Source: Olavius algarvensis spirochete endosymbiont
Lineage (GTDB): Bacteria; Spirochaetota; Spirochaetia; DSM-2461
NCBI GenBank assembly: GCA_900608495.1
Contig: UWYT01000181.1
Location: 1 to 64,000, forward strand
Length of the DNA: 64,000 nt
Reading direction: 5' to 3'
Shown here: one piece after another, positions 26,277 to 35,285 of the stretch
Numbering within the stretch: the first letter of the stretch is position 1
How the letters are laid out: each line of letters opens with the position of its first letter
The notes under the pieces: generated by a model
What the model was told of the DNA's origin: nothing
What the model saw: only the letters and a program-made list of their open reading frames with translations
Databases searched by the model: none
Program-made: the position numbers and the translations under genes

Positions 26277-26778
26277 GTGACTAGATACATAGCTCTTCTC
26301 AGGGCTGTGAATGTTGGCGGTACAGGCAAGCTTTCCATGAAAACTCTGTCGGACTTGTGTATTGAACTTGGCCTTGAGAATGTGCGTACCTACATTCAGA
26401 GTGGGAATATTGTTTTCGATAGCAATCTCGCTGAAACTGCAATCCGAAGAGCCCTGGAAGAAGCTCTAGCGGATAAATTAGAAATAAAAACCGAGGTTGT
26501 TCTTCGAACTGCAAAGGAACTGAAGGCCGTGCTGGACGCAAATCCCTTTTCAACAAGCAAGTTATCCGGGGTGGGTGTATTTTTCCAAACCAGTCCCATT
26601 AACGATAGACTTTTTCATCCTTCAAGCACGGAGGAAATCCGGATGGGGGAAAGAGAAGTTTATATCCACTTCAAAGCTGGAATGGCCTCCTCAAAACTCA
26701 AACTTCCCACCAGGATGTGGAACCATGCGCAATATGAACACGGTTTCAAATCTTGCAAGCATGGCTGGGGAATCCTGA
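26277..26778 (+). pseudogene. DUF1697 family protein, frameshifted
   Basis: Codons from the GTG at 26277 read as a DUF1697 protein (T-R-Y-I-A-L-L-R-A-V-N-V-G-G, then R-T-Y-I-Q-S-G-N-I-V-F). After the conserved G-M-A-S-S-K-L-K segment the family's C-terminal R-N-M-N-T-V-x-x-L-A motif appears in the next frame and ends at a TGA at 26776-26778. A one-base insertion (or two-base loss) between about 26695 and 26730 explains this. The unshifted frame runs on to 26816 with unrelated residues. Either a decayed gene or a sequencing error. The function of the family is unknown. Confidence 0.75.
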
Positions 26779-26865
26779 ATCTGGTTCTATTTCCACAGCG
26801 ATTATTATCATGGTGACTGCAGTTTTGCTCGAGTGCCAGCTTCAGCGGATCGAAAGTTCAGCAGT

Positions 26866-29334
26866 TTATCTTATCCCATTTCCCATTTTGAACTTTCTGA
26901 GTCTTAAGGCATTGAAGACTACGGAAAGAGAGCTGAATGCCATTGCCGCGGCGGCTATCATTGGGCTTAGAAGTGGTCCCCCAAATGCAAATAGAACCCC
27001 TGCCGCTATTGGAATTCCCAGGATGTTGTATGCGAAGGCCCAGAAAAGGTTTTGTTTGATATTTCGCATTGTAGCCTGACTGAGCTTGATTGCTGTAACT
27101 ACATCCAGCAGGCTGCTATTCATCAGTACTATATCGGCTGATTCCATAGCCACGTCTGTTCCCGTACCTATCGCTATTCCCACGTCCGATATCGCGAGTG
27201 CGGGGGCGTCGTTGATTCCATCGCCAACCATCGCAACCGTAGATTCGCTTTTCTGGAGTTTCTTAACCTCGTGAGCTTTATCCTGAGGCAGTATTTCCGA
27301 TAACACCTTATCGATATTGACTTGGCGTGCAATTGCAGTGGCGGTTCGGCGGTTATCACCCGTTATCATCACTATTCTCATTCCCATTTCACGAAGCTTT
27401 GCGATTGCCTTCGCGCTTGTTTCCTTTATGGTGTCGGCAACGGCGATGATTCCCGCCATTTTGCGGTCTATAACTGCGTACATGGGAGTTTTTCCATCCT
27501 CAGCGAGCTGCTCAGATTGTTTCGTCTTATCGAGTTTGATTCCTATTGCATCAAGCAGGGCCTGGTTTCCAAAAAAGACTTCTTTGTTTTCGGTTTTGTA
27601 TTTCACACCCTTCCCGGGGACTGCCTGGAATTCTTGAATTTCCTTTAGTCTTATTCCTTTTTCTTCGGCAGCCCTTACTACCGCATTGCCTATTGGGTGT
27701 TCCGAGTTTTTCTCGCCGGAGGCGCATAAGGTTAATATTTCCTCTTCACTGATGCTGCTTGTGCTCAATATGTCGGTAAGCTTCGGCTGACCTTTGGTGA
27801 TAGTGCCGGTTTTATCAAAAACTACTGTGTCTATTTTGTGAGCGGTTTCCAGTGGACGTCCTCCTTTTATTAGAACGCCCAATTCTGCTCCTTTGCCTGT
27901 TCCAACCATTATCGCAGTTGGAGTTGCCAAACCCAGGGCACAGGGGCATGCAATTACCAGCACGGAAATAAGAACCGTAAGGGCAAATTCTAGAGATTCA
28001 CCGGAAAGAAACCATACTGCGCCTGATAATATGGCTATCCCGATTACGATGGGGACGAAGTAAGCCGAGATGGCATCGGCAATTCTGGAGATAGGTGCTT
28101 TTGAACTTTGAGCCTCTTCTACAAGTTTGATAATCTGAGAGAGTGCGGTATCCTCACCAACCTTGCTTGCACGGAATTGTATTGTACCATTCTTGTTGAT
28201 ACTCGCGCCGATAACCAAATCCCCGACACTTTTTTCTATGGGAAGACTTTCACCGCTAATCATTGACTGATCGACACTGGTATTTCCATTGATAACTATG
28301 CCATCGACGGGTATTTTGGCGCCTGGTTTCACCAGGATTACATCGCCCGGTTTCACATCTTCAATGAGGACAATGGTTTCTGAGTTACCTTCCAATACTA
28401 TCGCGGTTTTCGGTTGAAGGCCGATGAGTGTTTTTATCGCCTGGGAAGTCTTCTTCTTTGAGATTGTTTCCAGGTATTTACCCAAGAGTATCAGAGTGAT
28501 TATCACGCTGGCGGTTTCAAAGTAGAGATTTTCTGCGTATATGGCTTCACCGGCAGCTATCCTGATAATGGCATAGATGCCGTATAGAAATGCTGTGTTG
28601 GTTCCGATGACGATTAGCGAGTCCATGTTGGGATGTGCTTTGAAGATGGCCCTGAAACCTACCAGGTAGAAGCGGTTGCCCGCTATTAGGACGGGTATTG
28701 TAAGGAAGAGTTGAGAAAGCCCGAAAACCAGCGGATTGTTTTCCGGATTCACTAAGCCTGGCAACGGAAGCCCTATCATGTGCCCCATTGAAAGGTAGAG
28801 AAGGGGGATAGTGAAGGCCGCCGATATGATAAACTTCTTCAGCAGCGTTTCAATTTCGGATTTATCTTGTACTTCTTCGTTTACACGGGGTTCAACTTCT
28901 TTTGCCTGGTAACCTGCATGATTGATACTGGCCCTTATCTGTGAAATTCCAGTATTGCCTGGATTGTATCGAATAAGAGCCTTTTCTGTTGTCAGGTTGA
29001 CAAATACCTCAGATACGCCAGGAAGCTTGGATATTGCCCTTTCGACGGTTGTGGCGCAGCCTGCGCATGTCATGCCGCGGATTGGGATGAGTATTTCCCT
29101 TAATGGGTTAATCTCGCTTGTTTCGTAACCAATATCTTTAATAGTTTTCGCTATTACGGGAATGGATGTTAAATTCCCATCATAAGTGACATCCAGTCTC
29201 TCATTTGCAAAATTTACAGATGCTCTTTCAACGCCTGGTAATTGTACAACTGCCTTTTCGATTAAATTCACGCAAGATGAGCAGGTGATTCCCCGAATCG
29301 ATAACTGCTGTTTCACTATTTTGTTTTCCTCCAT
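26866..29334 (-). CDS. copA: Copper-translocating P1B-type ATPase CopA
   Basis: An 822-residue membrane pump exporting Cu(I). Two N-terminal heavy-metal domains carry G-I-T-C-S-S-C (about 14-20) and G-M-T-C-A-G-C (about 88-94). The transmembrane metal site is C-P-C in A-C-P-C-A-L-G, the phosphorylation site D-K-T-G-T-I-T, and the hinge G-D-G-I-N-D-A-P. Eight membrane segments are visible. The ATG at 29334 has AAGG upstream; a GTG at codon 7 has GGAGG before it and may be the real start because a TATAAT sits only two bases before the ATG. No copper regulator gene lies nearby. Confidence 0.94.
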   Translation of the reverse strand: MEENKIVKQQLSIRGITCSSCVNLIEKAVVQLPGVERASVNFANERLDVTYDGNLTSIPVIAKTIKDIGYETSEINPLREILIPIRGMTCAGCATTVERAISKLPGVSEVFVNLTTEKALIRYNPGNTGISQIRASINHAGYQAKEVEPRVNEEVQDKSEIETLLKKFIISAAFTIPLLYLSMGHMIGLPLPGLVNPENNPLVFGLSQLFLTIPVLIAGNRFYLVGFRAIFKAHPNMDSLIVIGTNTAFLYGIYAIIRIAAGEAIYAENLYFETASVIITLILLGKYLETISKKKTSQAIKTLIGLQPKTAIVLEGNSETIVLIEDVKPGDVILVKPGAKIPVDGIVINGNTSVDQSMISGESLPIEKSVGDLVIGASINKNGTIQFRASKVGEDTALSQIIKLVEEAQSSKAPISRIADAISAYFVPIVIGIAILSGAVWFLSGESLEFALTVLISVLVIACPCALGLATPTAIMVGTGKGAELGVLIKGGRPLETAHKIDTVVFDKTGTITKGQPKLTDILSTSSISEEEILTLCASGEKNSEHPIGNAVVRAAEEKGIRLKEIQEFQAVPGKGVKYKTENKEVFFGNQALLDAIGIKLDKTKQSEQLAEDGKTPMYAVIDRKMAGIIAVADTIKETSAKAIAKLREMGMRIVMITGDNRRTATAIARQVNIDKVLSEILPQDKAHEVKKLQKSESTVAMVGDGINDAPALAISDVGIAIGTGTDVAMESADIVLMNSSLLDVVTAIKLSQATMRNIKQNLFWAFAYNILGIPIAAGVLFAFGGPLLSPMIAAAAMAFSSLSVVFNALRLRKFKMGNGIR

Positions 29335-29336
29335 GT

Positions 29337-29371
29337 ATTATACCTTACACCGGCAGGGGGGGGATCGTCAA
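29337..29371 (-). promoter_or_regulatory. Putative copA promoter, -10 element next to the start codon
   Basis: On the minus strand TATAAT (29342-29337) lies two bases before the annotated ATG, and a TTGACG (29371-29366) lies 23 bp further upstream, with a run of eight C between them. The spacer is too long for a plain sigma-70 promoter, so an activator or an unusual spacing would be needed. Confidence 0.35.
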
Positions 29372-29439
29372 TTTTTTCTCAAATCTATAAGACTTAATTG
29401 GTTGCCTGGAAAGATTTGTAATAAGGAGTGAAACTTCCT

Positions 29440-31437
29440 ATGATGGTTTTAGCGGATAGGGAGACAGCTATGCAGCGGTGGGAAGCAATCCAGGTTTTAA
29501 CTAAGGAAAACGAAAGTCGGATTCGCAATAATCCGTTGTTAAATATTGACACTTTCATTATTCCTTCTCCTTTCATTTACGATCCCTCGGCCACGAAGGA
29601 TTATCAGCATAGCTATACATGGATAGAAGAGGGTGAGATTTTAGGCTATCTGCTCACCTATAGTTCATCCAACCATAGGGAATATCTGATATACAAGCTG
29701 GTTACGAGTCCATACGGCCGTGGCAGGGGTATTGGCAGTACATTTATCGAAAATCTGGCCAGGGAGATATCGGAGGAATCCAATATCTATCTCTATGTAT
29801 GGGAGAAGCAACACGATACGGTTGAGTTTTTTCGTCATAACGGCTTCGAAGTGGAAGATAGCATTGTCTATCGGAACATGGTTTATTATCGGCTAAGCGC
29901 AATAAGCAGGGATTTGCTTAAAAAAGTTGGGAAGGCGAGTCGAAGAACTCCAGCGGCCGACGAAATTGGGCGAACCCGACACGATGCTCGCAAAACACTT
30001 AGTTCATTGATGGCAATGATAAACGCACTCGCGCCCGAAAATGCGGGGCGAATAATTGAGGATATTAATAGAGAAACTACCACTCTTATAAATATGCTGA
30101 ATATGTACCGAGATTCCGTGTCCATGGCGCACGAGGTGAACTTGCAGGAGTTAATCTTGGAAAGACTGGTTCCATACGTAAACGCCAGCCAGGAAGAAAT
30201 TGAATTGTCGATTAATCTCCTGGTTCAGAAACCGGTTGTGTTAGGACATTGGCTGAATATTGGGAGAGCATTAGTGAATTTGGCCTCGAATTCCATCGAT
30301 GCGATGACGGATAACGAAGAACCCAACAGATTAAATATTTCTTTGTACGAGGATGACGATGGCTTTGTGAAGCTTCGAATTGCGGATAATGGCAGCGGCA
30401 TTCCACAGGAACTGCTAGCGCGTGGCCCGGACAACCGCCCGGCTTTCATTGGGAAATCCACAAAGGCTGATGGGAAGGGTGAGGGACTGGGGACAGCCCA
30501 GGTTTGGAGTTCTTTCGGCCCGAACCGGCTCGAAGTACATAGCGAGATTGGCAAGGGAACTGAATGGATAATTAAATTTGAGCGTTCTGTAGTTGGGCTT
30601 ACAAAGCGCTTTTCATCGCTTCAGAGGCGTTTTTTTGAGCTCCAGGGTTTGGAAGATGAAACTAGAATTTCTGATAAATCAACCCGCACCGAAATAGTTT
30701 CGGCGATTTGGAGGGTTCGTAAAAAAGAGATATTCCTTTTTGAGCTTCTGGAACAGTTTAGTCACCACCACAATATTCGGGATTTATATCGAATTATCCT
30801 TTCGTATTTCCATGGAAATATGAGAGAAAACGAATTTGAAATTAAGGCAAGGAAATGGAAAGGAATACACCAGGCTCTAAATAGATGGCTGTCTACCACC
30901 GCTAAGAGAATCCTGAGGAGTCACAAAATGCTTGCGACCCACGTTGATATGAGAAACCATCGTGATGCTTTGTTCAAGAGTTATGGCCAGTCGATTGATA
31001 AGGTAATCATTTTCACATTGAACCCTGGAGAAAAAACTTTTCTGGCGACGGATAGGAAACTCGCCGAACATTTGGATTTTGTTCCTTATCTTGGAGGCGA
31101 CAAGGACAGCTTGCTTCGCGGGGAATTTGTTGGCGATGTGAATATTGACAGCAATCCCATATATCTTGGTGTCTGGTCGGTTGATTCAGACGAAGATCTC
31201 AAAGATAAGCTTCTGCTGTTGCAAAAGGGGGCGCAGACGATATTGGAGTTCGGCATACACCCAGCCAAGCGTCTTGCATTCTATCAGTCTACTTACATCC
31301 GTTATACTCGCGACATAGATTCTGATACATCGAGCACTTTTGGAGAGTTTGCAACGCTATCCTTGAAGGAATTGGAAGAGCGATTTGTTAGAACGGCTGA
31401 AAGTGAAATGCAGGGATTCATAACGGCACTGGATTAA
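29440..31437 (+). CDS. GNAT acetyltransferase / histidine-kinase-like ATPase fusion
   Basis: A 665-residue cytosolic protein with three parts. Residues 1-150 form a GNAT fold with the acetyl-CoA loop G-R-G-R-G-I-G (about 93-99). Residues 175-380 look like a sensor-kinase core: an H-box-like R-T-R-H-D-A-R-K-T-L (His181), the N-box N-L-A-S-N-S-I-D-A-M, and the G1 and G2 boxes A-D-N-G-S-G-I-P and G-E-G-L-G-T-A. The last 280 residues are not recognised. No membrane segment and no response regulator lie nearby. The ATG at 29440 has AAGGAG upstream; a GTG four codons earlier overlaps that site. It might couple acetyl-CoA or acetylation to phosphorylation; that is inference. Confidence 0.75.
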   Translation: MMVLADRETAMQRWEAIQVLTKENESRIRNNPLLNIDTFIIPSPFIYDPSATKDYQHSYTWIEEGEILGYLLTYSSSNHREYLIYKLVTSPYGRGRGIGSTFIENLAREISEESNIYLYVWEKQHDTVEFFRHNGFEVEDSIVYRNMVYYRLSAISRDLLKKVGKASRRTPAADEIGRTRHDARKTLSSLMAMINALAPENAGRIIEDINRETTTLINMLNMYRDSVSMAHEVNLQELILERLVPYVNASQEEIELSINLLVQKPVVLGHWLNIGRALVNLASNSIDAMTDNEEPNRLNISLYEDDDGFVKLRIADNGSGIPQELLARGPDNRPAFIGKSTKADGKGEGLGTAQVWSSFGPNRLEVHSEIGKGTEWIIKFERSVVGLTKRFSSLQRRFFELQGLEDETRISDKSTRTEIVSAIWRVRKKEIFLFELLEQFSHHHNIRDLYRIILSYFHGNMRENEFEIKARKWKGIHQALNRWLSTTAKRILRSHKMLATHVDMRNHRDALFKSYGQSIDKVIIFTLNPGEKTFLATDRKLAEHLDFVPYLGGDKDSLLRGEFVGDVNIDSNPIYLGVWSVDSDEDLKDKLLLLQKGAQTILEFGIHPAKRLAFYQSTYIRYTRDIDSDTSSTFGEFATLSLKELEERFVRTAESEMQGFITALD

Positions 31438-31527
31438 TACTCGAATGAGGATTGACCTTCAAGACAGGTATATGCTATTTCAGATACCCACTTAGTCACT
31501 ATCAGCCAGAAGCGCGGAGAATCAATC

Positions 31528-33165
31528 ATGCTCAACGTCTCAGATGTTAGTCTTTCCTTCGGGAAGCGTCTGTTGTTTAAGGATGTCAATATCAAGTTCC
31601 TCCCTGGTAACTGCTATGGATTAATTGGAGCGAACGGTTCGGGGAAATCGACATTTCTGAAAATACTTTCGGGAGAGCAGGAAATAGATTCAGGTACTGT
31701 AGCTATTAGTTCCGGAATGAGGGTGGCAGTTCTCATGCAGAATCGGAGTGCTTTCGATGAGTATTCAGTTTTGCATGCAGTTATCAAGGGCTTTCCTATG
31801 CTTTATGAAATTATGCAGGAAAGAGAGTTGCTCTATTCCAAACCGTCCATGACGGATGATGAGGGTATAAGGGTTGCGGAATTAGAGAGTGAGTTTGCGG
31901 GAATGGGTGGTTATGAATCTGAGAGCGAGGCAGCGACACTGCTCTCTGGTTTGGGAATCAGCGATGATATTCATCAGAAACAGATGTCGGAACTTGATGA
32001 TGATGTTAAAGTTCGCGTTCTTGTTGCCCAGGCTCTATTTGGGAATCCGGATATACTATTACTCGACGAACCAACAAATCATCTTGATATCGAATCCATC
32101 AGATGGCTCGAAGACTTCTTATTGAGGTTAAACAACATTGTCATTGTTGTAAGCCACGACAGGCATTTTCTTAACAAAGTATGCACTCACATCGCCGATA
32201 TCGATTTCGGGAAAATCAGTGTTTATTACGGAAACTATTCATTTTGGCAACAAGCCAGCCAACTTGTTGTGACCCAGCAGCGAGATCGTCAAAAAAGAGC
32301 CGAGGCGCGAGCTGCGGAACTGAGGCTGTTTATACAGCGCTTTTCGGCAAACGCTTCGAAAAGCAAACAGGCAACAAGCCGCATGAGGGAATTGAATAAA
32401 CTCGATTTGGAAAGTCTACCGCGAAGCTCAAGACGATTTCCTTATTGCAGCTTCAACTCTGAGCGTAAACTTGGGAAAGTTATTTTGGAACTTGAAAACT
32501 GTTCGAAAAGCTTCGACTCACAGATATTGTTTACTTCATGGGATTTGAGTGTCCAGAAGGGCGATAAAATTGGTTTTGTCGGGCCAGATAATCTGGCTAA
32601 AACGGCATTTATGGATATAATAGCCGGAGAACTTGAGTTGGATGAGGGCAGAATCACATGGGGCGCCACTGTTACTTCTGACTACTTCCCCAAGAATAAT
32701 TCGAGATTTTTCAATAGTGATTTATCCATAACCGACTGGCTTCGGCAGTATTCCACCGAGCAGGATGTGGCATACATCCGTGGATTTCTTGGGCGAATGC
32801 TGTTTACTCAAGATGAATCTTTGAAAAGAGTTAACGTATTATCTGGAGGAGAAAAGGTTCGCTGCTTGCTTTCTAAAATGATGTTGAGCGGGGCGAATGT
32901 TTTAATTTTGGATAATCCAACCAGCCACCTCGATCTTGAATCTATCACGAGCCTGAATAATGGACTAATCGACTTCGATGGCTCGATTTTTTTTGCAAGC
33001 CACGATCTTCAATTTATCAATACAATAGCCAATCGCATTATCGAATTTACTCCCGCCGGAGTGATAGATCGCCGGATGTCGCTTGAGGAATATCTACAGA
33101 GTAAGGATGTAGCCAGGTTCAGAGATGAAATGTATGGTGGTCGCCATGAACGTCTAAGGATATAG
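31528..33165 (+). CDS. ABC-F family ATPase with degenerate ATP sites
   Basis: A 545-residue soluble protein with two ABC domains and no membrane part, as in ABC-F translation factors. The first Walker A is G-A-N-G-S-G-K-S-T and Walker B L-L-L-D-E-P-T-N-H-L-D. The usual signature L-S-G-G of domain 1 is replaced by M-S-E-L-D-D, the second Walker A reads G-P-D-N-L-A-K-T-A, and the second Walker B ends L-D-N-P instead of L-D-E-P; the second signature L-S-G-G-E-K is intact. A linker rich in R/A/E (about 250-300) separates the domains. ABC-F proteins act on the ribosome; whether this one still hydrolyses ATP at both sites is doubtful. Confidence 0.85.
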   Translation: MLNVSDVSLSFGKRLLFKDVNIKFLPGNCYGLIGANGSGKSTFLKILSGEQEIDSGTVAISSGMRVAVLMQNRSAFDEYSVLHAVIKGFPMLYEIMQERELLYSKPSMTDDEGIRVAELESEFAGMGGYESESEAATLLSGLGISDDIHQKQMSELDDDVKVRVLVAQALFGNPDILLLDEPTNHLDIESIRWLEDFLLRLNNIVIVVSHDRHFLNKVCTHIADIDFGKISVYYGNYSFWQQASQLVVTQQRDRQKRAEARAAELRLFIQRFSANASKSKQATSRMRELNKLDLESLPRSSRRFPYCSFNSERKLGKVILELENCSKSFDSQILFTSWDLSVQKGDKIGFVGPDNLAKTAFMDIIAGELELDEGRITWGATVTSDYFPKNNSRFFNSDLSITDWLRQYSTEQDVAYIRGFLGRMLFTQDESLKRVNVLSGGEKVRCLLSKMMLSGANVLILDNPTSHLDLESITSLNNGLIDFDGSIFFASHDLQFINTIANRIIEFTPAGVIDRRMSLEEYLQSKDVARFRDEMYGGRHERLRI

Positions 33166-33496
33166 GTGTTTTTGCGCAATTAATGCTGATATAACCAAGA
33201 ATCCTCAGAACCCTCGCACGATAAGCGTGATTGAGAACAAATAGACTCCTGGCCTCCTTGTTGCTCTCTGACAATTACACGATTGATGCCAAACGTATGC
33301 TTGCCAAAATTCGCTTTGTGCATTTCGTTATTCGAGTTACATAATCTACTTGCTAAGGTTTACCTAAAACCGGTACATACTAGATGAATATGTCGCTTAT
33401 GCAATCGCCCATCCGTTCTGGAGAAGGTGGTTCTCATCCCTCTCAATCGTGTGTGTGAAAACCAGGATGCTTATTTTCGGTGAACGGCGACAAATA
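33166..33496. other. Intergenic region before the PQQ-propeller gene
   Basis: About 330 bp with no convincing open frame or RNA gene. A short GGTTT/AAACC inverted repeat around 33358-33372 and possible weak promoter elements (TTGCTA, TACATA) are all I can see. Confidence 0.4.
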
Positions 33497-35227
33497 ATGG
33501 ATTGTCGTGTTATATGCGTCGTTTTTCTTGTGCCTATAGTAAGTTTGGCAGGCGCGGAAAAGTTTGAGCGGTTTGACAACAAACCCATATGGCGAAGGGC
33601 GTTTGGAGGGGAAATAAACACCTTTCCAGCTCAGGGCCCAGGTTCCGATGTCTACATCGTTGCGGAAGACAGGGCCCTTCACAGCCTTAATGGTGATACT
33701 GGTGAAGTAAACTGGATTTATCGGCCAGGAGGGAAACTCAGAAGCCTCTTGATGATTGGCGCGGATGGCACAATTTATATTCAGAATGATAGGCGGGAAT
33801 TCTTTGCGGTTACGCCGGGAGGCACCGGAAGATGGAAACTGCTGTTGAGTGCGGAAATGGCTGTGCTGCCCGCGGGCAGTTCAGACGGAAGAGTATTCCT
33901 GCCATTGCTCAGTGGCGAAATGTTATGTGTCTCCAGGCGTGGTGAGATTTTGTGGACCATAGATATGGGAAGTGAGGCATCAGCCTCCCCAGTTGTCAAT
34001 GCCGATGGTTTGGTTTGGATTCCATTGAATAGCGGGAAAATCATTTGTGTTGATACCTGGGGGGAGGAGATAGCGCATGTGAGCCTTGACGAATCGGTTT
34101 CAACATTGGCCCTGGATGGCGATGAACGGATTTGGGCTGGAGGATATGATGGCGCCATTTCGGTTTTTCCACACTATACCGGCCGACATTCACAATCAGC
34201 TTCAACCCAACTGGATCCTGTATTTAGACTTAAAACTGAATCATCGAGGGTTACCGCGATACTGACAACGAGTTCCAAGCAGGGACTAGTTTTTTATGCC
34301 ACCGGCGAAGCAGTTGCATACAGTGAAGACGGGGAGGAAACCGGACGTTTCCGAATAGCGCTTAGTAGTGGCGCTCCTTCAGTTTCAACCGATGGGACAA
34401 TTTTCGCTCCCGTATCCGATGGAAGTATCCGAGTAGTTCACCCGGATGCGATAAATGCGCATACCAAACTCCAAGTAGGTTCCGCATTGTCCGAACCCCT
34501 GCTTACTGAACAAGGTATGCTGATAGCAGGTGGCAGGGATTGGATACTCTATGCCTGGAAAGCTGGCTTGCCGGGTTCCGGATGGCTTCAGTTCAGAGGC
34601 GGTCCCCTAAGATCGGGAACACTTCCCACCTCATCAGCAGTTATCGATCGGAAAACTGCTCGTAAGGATTCGAGATTTTTGATTCGCGAACAGATGGCTG
34701 TATCCGATAGTCTGGAACAGCGCATGAAGCTTGTTGAGGAAATAGAGTCCTACACCGACGAACTGACAATGCGCAAAGCTCTCCCCTGGGTGGATTTGCT
34801 GCTGGAGGATTTGGTATCAATTGGAACTATTCGCTCCGTGGATGTAAAAAGCTCTCATGCCTTAGTTCGTGCGGCAGGCTATCAATTAATTTCAAAAGGA
34901 ATTGATTTCAGATTGCGAGGTTTAGTTCTTCAATGTCTGCGAAACGAAAAAGATCCATTGGCTCTGGCAGCCGGTTTTCGAGCTCTAGGCTACATCGGTT
35001 CTGATTGGGATGGAGCATCAATGCGGACAATATACAGCCGTTATAAGGCTTTAGGCCCGCAGGGAGAGAGATTCATTTTGGAAACAGCCCGAGCTCTAAT
35101 GGATTTGATTCGATATAACGGCGGTGTAAGCGATTCATCAGGCATCGATTTGATCAACAGACTCCTAAGCAGCGATATTTCGAATGTAAATAAAAAAGAG
35201 CTACTCTTTATTCTGGCGGATGGATAA
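33497..35227 (+). CDS. Secreted PQQ-like beta-propeller protein
   Basis: A 576-residue protein with an N-terminal signal peptide (M-D-C-R-V-I-C-V-V-F-L-V-P-I-V-S-L-A-G-A). Repeated blades with the pattern G-x-V/I-W-x-x-x-x-G and D-G-T/R-V/I-Y/F fill residues 30-370, forming a PQQ or WD-like propeller; G-x-x-W-L-Q-F-R-G-G-P-x-R-S-G closes the propeller. The C-terminal 200 residues are helical with a HEAT-like look. The start at 33497 is chosen because it begins directly with the signal peptide; upstream ATGs (33467) are in frame and no start has a good ribosome binding site. It precedes the P83/100 gene by 58 bp, so both may be one envelope-related operon. Confidence 0.75.
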   Translation: MDCRVICVVFLVPIVSLAGAEKFERFDNKPIWRRAFGGEINTFPAQGPGSDVYIVAEDRALHSLNGDTGEVNWIYRPGGKLRSLLMIGADGTIYIQNDRREFFAVTPGGTGRWKLLLSAEMAVLPAGSSDGRVFLPLLSGEMLCVSRRGEILWTIDMGSEASASPVVNADGLVWIPLNSGKIICVDTWGEEIAHVSLDESVSTLALDGDERIWAGGYDGAISVFPHYTGRHSQSASTQLDPVFRLKTESSRVTAILTTSSKQGLVFYATGEAVAYSEDGEETGRFRIALSSGAPSVSTDGTIFAPVSDGSIRVVHPDAINAHTKLQVGSALSEPLLTEQGMLIAGGRDWILYAWKAGLPGSGWLQFRGGPLRSGTLPTSSAVIDRKTARKDSRFLIREQMAVSDSLEQRMKLVEEIESYTDELTMRKALPWVDLLLEDLVSIGTIRSVDVKSSHALVRAAGYQLISKGIDFRLRGLVLQCLRNEKDPLALAAGFRALGYIGSDWDGASMRTIYSRYKALGPQGERFILETARALMDLIRYNGGVSDSSGIDLINRLLSSDISNVNKKELLFILADG

Positions 35228-35285
35228 AAATGAGGGACATCGTAAGGATTGATGAATACAATTTCAACTTACAAGGATTTGAAGA

